Below are positions 45,201-51,653 of a DNA stretch of 51,653 bases, piece by piece. The notes under the pieces are model-generated. The model searched no databases, was not told where the DNA came from, and worked only from the letters and a program-made list of their open reading frames with translations. The stretch covers positions 607,727 through 659,379 of the forward strand of contig NZ_CACSIJ010000001.1 in the NCBI RefSeq assembly GCF_902705855.1, read 5' to 3'. Position numbers and translations under genes: made by a program. The DNA is from Zhongshania aliphaticivorans. GTDB taxonomy: Bacteria; Pseudomonadota; Gammaproteobacteria; Pseudomonadales; Spongiibacteraceae. The stretch's first letter is position 1; every line of letters starts with the position of its first letter.

Positions 45201-45818
45201 TTGACTCAGAAATCGGTAAAAACGCGAACGCCACAGGCAGAGCGCACCGCCACTATGCGCCAGCGACTCTCTGAGGCTGCATTTGAAGTGATTAAAGAAG
45301 TCGGCTACGCCAACTTCCGTACATCTGCGGTTTCTAAAGCCGCCGGTGTTTCTCAGGGTGCGCAGCTCCATCACTTCCCGACCAAAGACTCGCTCACCAC
45401 CGCCGCAATGGAATACGCCTACGAGCGTGCCCATGGCAATTTTTTAAAAAATATCAGTGGGTTTTCTGCTAGCGACGATCCTTTAGATGCGGTAATTCAA
45501 GACGCCGAAGATTTTTTTATGTCAGACCATTTTATGGTCGCATTAGATATATTAATGGCCGGCGGTAAGAACACCGAACTCAGAGATGAGCAAGTCCGAC
45601 TTGCTGTGGCAAGCCGCGCATCTGTTGAAGAAAGCTGGGTAAAAAAACTAATTGAACTGGGCTGGCAAAAAGACGACGCTGAAATGATTCTCAGCATGAC
45701 TTTTTGTCTAGTTAGGGGCTTCGCCATCAAACTGCTGATTAGCCACAGCCTCAGTGATTTATCGCCGATGATGACACAATGGAAAAGTATGGTCGCACTG
45801 CTTAAGGCGAACCGCTAA
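45201..45818 (+). CDS. TetR/AcrR-family transcriptional regulator
   Basis: A 205-residue repressor-type protein. The DNA-binding helix-turn-helix lies at about residues 19-65 (RLSEAAFEVIKEVGYANFRT, then VSKAAGVSQGAQLHHFPTKDSL), followed by an all-helical ligand domain. The start is a TTG at 45201: a GAGG ribosome site lies eight bases upstream, and the next ATG (codon 19) would cut into the first DNA-binding helix. The ligand and targets are unknown; candidates are its own gene, the divergent molybdopterin oxidoreductase and the hydrocarbon-type genes downstream on the other strand. Confidence 0.88.
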   Translation: MTQKSVKTRTPQAERTATMRQRLSEAAFEVIKEVGYANFRTSAVSKAAGVSQGAQLHHFPTKDSLTTAAMEYAYERAHGNFLKNISGFSASDDPLDAVIQDAEDFFMSDHFMVALDILMAGGKNTELRDEQVRLAVASRASVEESWVKKLIELGWQKDDAEMILSMTFCLVRGFAIKLLISHSLSDLSPMMTQWKSMVALLKANR

Positions 45819-45850
45819 ATAATATTTCTGCTTTTTTTATTCAATCCAAG

Positions 45851-45888
45851 TCGCCCCTGCTGATGCAATCAGCAGGGGCGATTTTGTT
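45851..45888 (+). terminator. Strong terminator after tetR
   Basis: A 14-bp perfect stem (arms 45851-45864 and 45868-45881, outer TCGCCCC, inner CTGAT) with a 3-base loop is followed by TTTTGTTT, 32 bp after the tetR stop. Confidence 0.88.
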
Positions 45889-46202
45889 TAGACGCTAACG
45901 TCTGTTAGCAAAGGCCGTATTTCTTCTAAAATAGTCGGATCATCAATTGTCGCAGGCTTTTAAGCTCTTCGCCATTGGCCGTTTTTTGCAAACACGGCTC
46001 CTGTGTACACCTATGCCGACCATTAGAACCGACGCCACCCATAAAACTGCCAACGGTTGCATTTAGACCCTGATGAGACAGCAGCAAGTCGAACTCAATA
46101 CAAGCACCAAACAATTTACTATCAGCCCCAAAAAAGACTAACCCTTCAAGAATAAATTTAGAAAATTGCAGACTTAGCCAAATTACCTCATAACGTACTG
46201 CA
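45889..46202. other. Non-coding gap with possible gene remnant
   Basis: About 310 bp between the tetR terminator and the alcohol dehydrogenase. On the minus strand a short piece ending at 45888 reads KPATIDDPTILEEIRPLL then TDVSV and stop, resembling a protein C-terminus. The frame is closed by a TAA just upstream, so at most a decayed tail remains. A 62-codon frame (45926-46114, minus) overlaps it but has no recognisable motif. Confidence 0.35.
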
Positions 46203-47312
46203 TTACGCCTCCAGACGGAGAATTGCCTTCACACATTCTCCCCGATGTTGAGCCTCAACAGCTTCATTAATGCTCTCGAAGTCGTAAAACTGGCACAGCT
46301 TATCGAAAGGGAATTTCCCTTCCATATAAAGATCAACCATCACTGGTACAAACTCAGCTGGATCAGCATCACCCTCACAGATCCCCTTCAGTTTAATACC
46401 CGTAGCCAGCATGGTAATCACATCTATGTCTAATACTGCATCTTCTGGCGTTCCCGGCACACCTAAAAAGCCCAGCGTGCCAGCTGCCGCCATCGCACCA
46501 ATCAGGCCTTTAATCACCACTTTCTTGCCAGTAGTGTCCAACGCATATTCTAAACCACTTGGAGCAATGGCCCGAATCTGCTCAGCCATATCACCTGCCA
46601 TCGGGTCGATCACGTGGGTAGCGCCAAGTTCTAAGGCCAACTTTCTGCGGCTTTCATGAGGCTCTACCACAATAATGGTGCCACACTGCTGAGCCACTGC
46701 CCCCATCACTGCAGACAGCCCCACAGCCCCACCACCACTAATGCCGACGACCGAGCTCGGTTCACAGGCAAAGCCGCGCATAAAGGTTCCGGCGCCAGTC
46801 TGGATGCCACAACCTAGGGGACCTAATAGCTCCAACGGCGCATCGTCGCGCACCTTTACTACACAGTTTTCGCTCGCTAGCGCATAGCTTGAGAAAGAGG
46901 ACTGACCAAAGAAGTGACTGGAGATGCTCTCCCCATCTTTGTTAAAGGCCTTGGAGCCATCGGCACGCAGGCCAGCGAAATTCAGCGGCAGGAAGCTATT
47001 ACAGTAATTACGATGGTTGTGGCCACAGGGAGAACAGGTATCACACGAGGTGTACGATAATACCACGTGATCTCCCGGCTTAACCGAGGTGACACCCTCA
47101 CCCACCTTCTCAACAATACCAGAGCCTTCATGACCCAATACCGCAGGAAGCTGGGTCGGCAACGCCTGATCTCGAGCGGCGATATCGGTATGACAAATAC
47201 CTACACCGACAATTTTAACCAACACTTCTTTTTCCCGAGGAGCCTCGAGCTCCAGTTGTTCCAGCTGAAAATCGGCTCCAGCGCTACGGCTGACTGCGGC
47301 TGTAACTTGCAT
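46203..47312 (-). CDS. Zinc-dependent aryl/allylic-type alcohol dehydrogenase
   Basis: Medium-chain dehydrogenase of 369 residues. Catalytic zinc ligands are C40 (GVGICHTD), H61-E62 (GHEGSG) and the cysteine in GPLGCGIQTGAG. The structural zinc site has C90, C93, C96 and C104. The NAD-binding GISGGGAVGLSAV motif is near residue 190, with an acidic VVEPHESRR end suggesting NAD rather than NADP. Length and motifs resemble benzyl-alcohol dehydrogenase XylB. It is last in a set with an aldehyde dehydrogenase (82 bp upstream) and an oxygenase reductase, fitting stepwise oxidation of a hydroxylated hydrocarbon. Confidence 0.88.
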   Translation of the reverse strand: MQVTAAVSRSAGADFQLEQLELEAPREKEVLVKIVGVGICHTDIAARDQALPTQLPAVLGHEGSGIVEKVGEGVTSVKPGDHVVLSYTSCDTCSPCGHNHRNYCNSFLPLNFAGLRADGSKAFNKDGESISSHFFGQSSFSSYALASENCVVKVRDDAPLELLGPLGCGIQTGAGTFMRGFACEPSSVVGISGGGAVGLSAVMGAVAQQCGTIIVVEPHESRRKLALELGATHVIDPMAGDMAEQIRAIAPSGLEYALDTTGKKVVIKGLIGAMAAAGTLGFLGVPGTPEDAVLDIDVITMLATGIKLKGICEGDADPAEFVPVMVDLYMEGKFPFDKLCQFYDFESINEAVEAQHRGECVKAILRLEA

Positions 47313-47394
47313 AGTAAATCCCCTATAATTATTGGCTATTCTCTTTCAAAGACTGATTCTGTACTCCAGTCCCCGTGTATGTTTAATGGCGACT

Positions 47395-48867
47395 TCAGTC
47401 ATCCAGCAGGGCACAAACAGACTTGGATTCGGTGTACATCAGTACACCTTCATCGCCCACTTCCCGACCAATACCGGATTCTTTAAAGCCACCAAAGGGC
47501 ATGGCCGCATCCACCACGAAGTAAGTGTTGATCCACACTGTACCCGCCTGCAGAGCCGCCGCCATACGGTGGCTGGTTTTCATGTCCTTACAGTAAAGAT
47601 TGGCCCCCAAACCATAGCAACTGCTGTTAGCCAGCTTGATAGCTTCTTCCTCGGTACTGAATTTGGTGGCGGCCAGCACCGGACCGAAGATTTCTTCGTT
47701 AAACACCCGGCTCTCGGCAGTGACGCCGGAGAGGATGGTGGGACGCACATAGTAGCCCTGCTCTGGCAAGGGAACATTGGGAGAGATCACCTCAGCCCCT
47801 TCTTGCCGGCCGATTTCGATATAACTCTGGATACGGTCACGTTGTTTCTTGTTGACCACCGGACCAATCATGGTCGCCGGATCCTGGCCTGGGCCAATAG
47901 GCAAGTTTTTGGCGACCTCATTGATCCCAGCGATTACGGTGTCATAGATAGATTCATGACACAGCAGCCGCGAACCGGCAAAGCAGGTTTGCCCAGAATT
48001 GAAGAAGATCGCCATGGCGGCATCGGGAATGGCTTTTTCCAAATCCGCATCCGGCATAATAATGGTGGGGGACTTCCCTCCTAGCTCCAAGCTAACCCGG
48101 CGCAGGTCGTTGGCAGAGCTGCGCAGAATATGCTTACCCACATTGGTGGAACCGGTAAAGGCGATTTTGTCGATATCTGGGTGGGTGATCAGCGCTTCCC
48201 CTACCGTCTCGCCATAACCTGTAACGACATTTACCACACCTGGTGGAACACCAGCTTCGAGGATTAACTCAGCCATGCGCAAGGTGCTAAGCGAGGCCAC
48301 TTCCGAAGGCTTGAGCACGACAGTACAACCGGCCGCCAAAGCCGAAGCCACTTTCCAAGCCGCCATCGGTAGCGGATAGTTCCAAGGCACAATCTGCCCG
48401 ACAACACCCACAGGCTGGCGTAGGGTGTAGGCATGATATTGACGGCCGTCACCTGAGACCGACAGGGTCTTGCCATAAATCTTAGTACACCAGCCCGCCA
48501 TATAGCGGAAAACCTCTACTGCAGAGGGCACATCTACCATCATCGCAAGGTGTTTAGGCTTGCCATTATCAAAGCTGTCAATCAAGGCCAACTCTTCGGC
48601 GTGGGCTTCGAGCTTCAGAGCCACCTGCTCCAGCAAACGGCTGCGATCGATTGGACGCATTTTCGACCAACCGGGCGATTCAAACGCAGCTCGAGCTGCC
48701 TTAACCGCCAAATCGATATCTTCCGCACCACCGGCGGCTAGCTGCGCAAAGATCTCGCCATTGGCAGGGTTTTCCACTGGAATGGTTTCGCCGCTTAGCG
48801 CGTCGCGCCAATCGCCACCGACCAGCATTTTTCCCGAGGGGAGGACAAGGTCATTCAAACTGTTCAT
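47395..48867 (-). CDS. NAD(P)-dependent aldehyde dehydrogenase
   Basis: ALDH-superfamily enzyme of 490 residues that oxidises an aldehyde to the acid. The catalytic C295 is in FFNSGQTCFAGSRL, the general base E261 is in LELGGKSPTII, and the cofactor motif FTGSTNVGK is at about 237-245. IVPWNYPLPMAAWK and the C-terminal PFGGFKESGIGRE are typical. ATG at 48867 with AAGGGA upstream. Position between an oxygenase reductase and an alcohol dehydrogenase suggests it acts on the aldehyde made by the latter. Confidence 0.93.
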   Translation of the reverse strand: MNSLNDLVLPSGKMLVGGDWRDALSGETIPVENPANGEIFAQLAAGGAEDIDLAVKAARAAFESPGWSKMRPIDRSRLLEQVALKLEAHAEELALIDSFDNGKPKHLAMMVDVPSAVEVFRYMAGWCTKIYGKTLSVSGDGRQYHAYTLRQPVGVVGQIVPWNYPLPMAAWKVASALAAGCTVVLKPSEVASLSTLRMAELILEAGVPPGVVNVVTGYGETVGEALITHPDIDKIAFTGSTNVGKHILRSSANDLRRVSLELGGKSPTIIMPDADLEKAIPDAAMAIFFNSGQTCFAGSRLLCHESIYDTVIAGINEVAKNLPIGPGQDPATMIGPVVNKKQRDRIQSYIEIGRQEGAEVISPNVPLPEQGYYVRPTILSGVTAESRVFNEEIFGPVLAATKFSTEEEAIKLANSSCYGLGANLYCKDMKTSHRMAAALQAGTVWINTYFVVDAAMPFGGFKESGIGREVGDEGVLMYTESKSVCALLDD

Positions 48868-48951
48868 GGTACGGATCCCTTTATCGATTTATATCAACGC
48901 AATTAAATTTAATCGACCCAAGGTACACCTCAGGCCAAGCGCTTTATTTCA

Positions 48952-50022
48952 TCAGTTTTGCCGTGAGATGCCATGACTAGCATCGAGAAACTTGTCCGCA
49001 TGGACATTCTTTTCATCAACCCCCAAAGACAGTACCGTCTCGGTCACCGCATCGATCATGGGTGGGGGACCACACAGGTAGACCTGCGTATCTGCAGACA
49101 GGTATTGTCCCGCCGCACTTTCAATCGCGGTGTTTACAAAGCCCCGCAGCCCGGTCCAGTCGCTGTTTTCAGGTTCATCTGAAAGCACCGGCACAAACTG
49201 GAAGGCACCGTCCCAGGCTTCGCCGATTTTGGCGATGCGATCCAGACAGTACAGGTCAGCCTGGGTCCGAGCGCCGAAGAACATCACACAGGGGCGGCCG
49301 TGGGGGGCCTTCGCGGCCTGCTCCAACAGACTGACAATCGGCGCAAGACCACTGCCGCCTCCCACACAAATAATCGGGCCGCGACCGTCACGCAGCCAGA
49401 AGTTACCTGAGGGGCCGTGCACCTTAAGCTTCGTTTGATCCAGTTTGCCCTCAAACAACAAACCGGTGAACTCTCCGCCTGGGACATGGCGGATAAACAA
49501 GTCAACCTCCCGCAGGCCTTCTTCCGAGGGGGGCAAAGCAAAAGAGTAGGAGCGACCGCCAAAAAACTCATCGATGTGTAACTGCACATACTGGCCAGCA
49601 TCGAACCACATTGGCCGATCTAGGCGCAGGGTGACTTTTTTAACATCGTGGGTTAAATCCTCTGTAGCGATAATCTCGCCATCATAATCTTCCGGCGGGT
49701 GCAGCTGCTTGAGTTCAAAGTTCGGAATATGAACCGTCACATCCAACTTCAGTGCACTCTGGCAGGTCAGAATCATATTATCCTGGAGCTCTTCCGCTTC
49801 CAGCACGTAGGCAAAGTCCGTCAACTCCCGGACCTTACCGCCAGAGGTTAACTTACATTTACAGCTGCCACACGTCCCCACCGTACAACTGTGCGGCATG
49901 GCATAGCCATGAGCCAGTCCCGCTTCCAGTATCGACTGCCCAGGCTTCACCTCAAAGCTGATACCCGCAGGCTCTATCGTCACCGTCTTCGGCGAGGGCT
50001 TTAGAAAGGAAAATATAGACAC
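48952..50022 (-). CDS. Oxygenase reductase: 2Fe-2S ferredoxin fused to FAD/NAD domain
   Basis: A 356-residue electron-transfer protein. The N-terminal plant-type ferredoxin has ligands C46, C51, C54 and C87. The FAD domain has GGRSYSFALPP (R157-S160) and the NAD domain GGGSGLAPIVSLL (221 onward) plus VYLCGPPPMIDA. This architecture serves XylA, methane/alkene monooxygenase and related hydroxylases. It starts with a GTG at 50022 preceded by GAGGTGGGG, only 9 bp after the small exported-protein gene. The oxygenase it should reduce is not in the window. Confidence 0.9.
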   Translation of the reverse strand: MSIFSFLKPSPKTVTIEPAGISFEVKPGQSILEAGLAHGYAMPHSCTVGTCGSCKCKLTSGGKVRELTDFAYVLEAEELQDNMILTCQSALKLDVTVHIPNFELKQLHPPEDYDGEIIATEDLTHDVKKVTLRLDRPMWFDAGQYVQLHIDEFFGGRSYSFALPPSEEGLREVDLFIRHVPGGEFTGLLFEGKLDQTKLKVHGPSGNFWLRDGRGPIICVGGGSGLAPIVSLLEQAAKAPHGRPCVMFFGARTQADLYCLDRIAKIGEAWDGAFQFVPVLSDEPENSDWTGLRGFVNTAIESAAGQYLSADTQVYLCGPPPMIDAVTETVLSLGVDEKNVHADKFLDASHGISRQN

Positions 50023-50031
50023 AACCCCACC

Positions 50032-50394
50032 TCAGTGCGTCAAAGGCAGAATCGCGATCACCGGCTCAAGATCGAGAAGTGACGCATCTAATGATTCCAG
50101 ACCCGGTAAGGTCAGCGTATCAAGGGCAGTCACAGAACCAAGTAGCTGAGTAGCAAAACTCCCTCCCTGCACCAACAAGCTGTTGATGACAGGGTTAAGA
50201 CCACCCGCCACTTGCAGCCAACCCTGCTGAAACGCGTCATTCCCTGCAAGGGGGGCAGTTAATGGCGGAACTACCGTCCCCAGCACCGGAGTGGTAACCG
50301 CTAACAACTCCGATACCACCATCATCTGAGCATTGGCGACCGCTGCCATAAAGGAGAAGATTAACGAACAAGCAACTTTATTATAGATTTTCAT
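50032..50394 (-). CDS. Small exported protein of unknown function
   Basis: A 120-residue protein with a clear Sec signal peptide (MKIYNKVACSLIFSFMAAVANA, probable cut before QMM). The mature ~98 residues are rich in Leu, Val, Thr, Pro and Gly, lack cysteine and are mildly hydrophobic. I recognise no family. ATG at 50394 has GGAG upstream. A terminator separates it from the TonB receptor, and the reductase starts 9 bp after its stop, so it heads the reductase/dehydrogenase operon. A periplasmic or outer-membrane role in hydrophobic substrate handling is conjecture. Confidence 0.75.
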   Translation of the reverse strand: MKIYNKVACSLIFSFMAAVANAQMMVVSELLAVTTPVLGTVVPPLTAPLAGNDAFQQGWLQVAGGLNPVINSLLVQGGSFATQLLGSVTALDTLTLPGLESLDASLLDLEPVIAILPLTH

Positions 50395-50435
50395 AAAAAC
50401 TCCATTTAGTTTGATAACGCTTCGAAGGATTCGTC

Positions 50436-50459
50436 AAAAAAGCCGCCTGTATCGGCGGC
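50436..50459 (-). terminator. Terminator after TonB-dependent receptor
   Basis: On the minus strand GCCGCC, a 6-base loop, GGCGGC and then TTTTTT (50441-50436). It lies about 50 bp after the receptor stop codon and 42 bp before the small exported-protein gene. A TTGACG just past it could be a -35 for that gene, but no good -10 follows. Confidence 0.85.
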
Positions 50460-50510
50460 ATCAAGGGGCGGGGGGAGGACAAGGGACATTTAGGTTCCCC
50501 CCTTTCGAGG

Positions 50511-51653
50511 TCAGTTTACAAAAGCATCAAAGTCCCACTTCACTTTAAAGCCGTACAGTCTCGGCGGCGCCAACGTTACCGTACGACCAAAGTCTGACTG
50601 CAGAATTGAAGAGAAGTAGTCTTTGTCCTTGGCGTTATCGACAAACGCCGTCAACTGGAGTCCCCAAGGATAGTAGAACCAACTTGCCCGAGCAGACCAT
50701 AGCTCATACTGATCCTGCACATAGTGTGGAGAATTCTGCGCCGTCGTAAAATACTCACTCTTGTACGAGTAATCGACACCGAACTCCACCGCGCCAAACT
50801 TATCGAAGTCCAGATATTGGTTCAGTGAAACCACTGAGGTTAATTCTGGTGATCTGGGAACACTATTACCACTGAAGTCACGCGGACCATTTACCAGCGC
50901 TGTCGAACTAACAGGCAATACTCCGCCAAGACCTATTAGTTCTAAGGCAAGGTCTTCTAGTGCACCCGGCCCAAAATACAAACCAGTCGTGTCATCAAAG
51001 CCTTCGCCATCTTCGAACTTGGTAAAGATGGATTCAACATATGTTGCTCCCCCCGTTATTACCAGCCCTGGGTTCCAGCTCGGCATCGGCTGCCACTGGA
51101 AATCGATCTCGGCGCCTTCAACTTCTGCTTCGTCGGCATTGCCATAACGAACAATGGCACCAGAAGTAAAAGATACCAATCCAGTCAACTGATTTTTGGT
51201 TTGCGAAGCGAACAGCGCACCATTCAATTTCAATGCACCATCCAGCCACTCGGATTTAATACCTAATTCAGCAGCTGTTGTTTCCTCACCTAAAACAGCA
51301 TCGGGGTTACCGAAGAAATTTACGATGTTATAAGTTGGACTCTTATAGCCACGCTGAAGAGAGGCATACACCTGCATAACATCTGAGGGGAACCACTGCA
51401 GAGAAATTTTTGGAGAGAAAGTAGATTCTTCTAACGGTGGTGCGGTGAATGTTGATATCCGTATATTACGGGAATAATCACTGCTGCCGAAGTAGGCCTC
51501 CTCGTCGAAACCCGGTGTAAAGGTATCGACAAAATCGAGGTAGGTACTACCGATTGAGCGCGTTTCTTCCTGATAACGAGCACCAAGTGTCAAAGCCCAC
51601 GCCTCATTAAAACGCCACGTTCCTTGGGCGTACAAAGCATCAGAGTCGGTGCT
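50511..51653 (-). CDS. TonB-dependent receptor, C-terminal part (truncated by window)
   Basis: Only the last ~380 residues are present; the frame is open to the window end, so the plug domain and TonB box lie outside. Alternating beta strands such as WALTLGARYQEETRS, KISLQWFPSDVMQVYASLQR, GYKSPTYN, LNGALFASQTKNQL and VEGAEIDFQWQP are characteristic of the barrel, especially the GYKSPTYN and NADEAEVEGAE patterns. The C-terminus is GFKVKWDFDAFVN. Such receptors import large or hydrophobic compounds; placement ahead of oxidation genes suggests uptake of their substrate. Confidence 0.9.
   Translation of the reverse strand, partial: STDSDALYAQGTWRFNEAWALTLGARYQEETRSIGSTYLDFVDTFTPGFDEEAYFGSSDYSRNIRISTFTAPPLEESTFSPKISLQWFPSDVMQVYASLQRGYKSPTYNIVNFFGNPDAVLGEETTAAELGIKSEWLDGALKLNGALFASQTKNQLTGLVSFTSGAIVRYGNADEAEVEGAEIDFQWQPMPSWNPGLVITGGATYVESIFTKFEDGEGFDDTTGLYFGPGALEDLALELIGLGGVLPVSSTALVNGPRDFSGNSVPRSPELTSVVSLNQYLDFDKFGAVEFGVDYSYKSEYFTTAQNSPHYVQDQYELWSARASWFYYPWGLQLTAFVDNAKDKDYFSSILQSDFGRTVTLAPPRLYGFKVKWDFDAFVN

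Noticed and set aside
45926-46114. A 62-codon minus-strand frame in the gap after tetR.
   Set aside because: No recognisable motif, no convincing ribosome site, and it overlaps a segment that looks like a decayed protein tail in another frame.
1-51653. CRISPR arrays, tRNA/rRNA genes, inteins or a defence island.
   Set aside because: No regularly spaced repeats, cloverleaf or rRNA signatures were seen, and no cas, toxin-antitoxin or restriction genes were recognised.

Overview
The window is a chromosomal segment of a marine-type gammaproteobacterium. Gene content and order resemble Pseudomonas and the Cellvibrionales; a Spongiibacteraceae-like host is a guess that cannot be confirmed from sequence alone. 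Nearly everything in the first 27 kb reads leftward and almost everything from 27.6 to 41.3 kb reads rightward. The rpsB/map intergenic region is the divergent point. The last 10 kb is mostly leftward accessory DNA.

1-5.7 kb: a complete ISC iron-sulfur assembly operon, iscR-iscS-iscU-iscA-hscB-hscA-fdx-iscX, with a strong iscR promoter overlapped by a type-1-like IscR site. 5.7-8 kb: two tRNA modification genes (trmJ, tilS). 8-27.3 kb: the conserved core cluster rpsB, tsf, pyrH, frr, uppS, cdsA, dxr, rseP, bamA, skp, lpxD, fabZ, lpxA, lpxB, rnhB, dnaE, accA. It couples translation factors, isoprenoid and phospholipid synthesis, outer-membrane protein assembly, lipid A synthesis and replication. 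Many junctions are ATGA or TAATG overlaps.

27.6-34.5 kb: map-glnD-dapC-nth-yffB-dapD, covering methionine removal, nitrogen sensing, the succinylase branch of lysine/diaminopimelate synthesis and base-excision repair. 34.6-38.8 kb: small membrane proteins, then a tightly overlapping four-gene operon: an AI-2E/PerM-type membrane protein, an ATP-dependent amidoligase, a class I glutamine-amidotransferase-like hydrolase (C26 family) and a YqaA membrane protein. This is the best candidate for a little-described system, a pathway that makes and trims an unknown amide-linked metabolite or peptide. yaeQ follows.

38.85-41.3 kb: a phosphate operon of a Na/Pi cotransporter, a 72-residue coiled-coil protein and a PstS-like lipoprotein, preceded by a clear Pho box and followed by a long hairpin. 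41.5-42.4 kb is a gene graveyard: a truncated IS6-type element abutting remnants of a short-chain dehydrogenase and of an EmrB-type exporter.

42.5-51.6 kb is accessory metabolism: an FdhF/YdeP-type molybdopterin oxidoreductase, a TetR regulator with a TTG start, and a leftward set comprising a TonB-dependent receptor (cut by the window end), a small exported protein, a 2Fe-2S/FAD oxygenase reductase, an aldehyde dehydrogenase and a zinc alcohol dehydrogenase. This set looks like the electron-transfer and alcohol/aldehyde oxidation part of a hydrocarbon or terpenoid degradation pathway; no oxygenase lies in the window. I found no rRNA, tRNA or CRISPR array.
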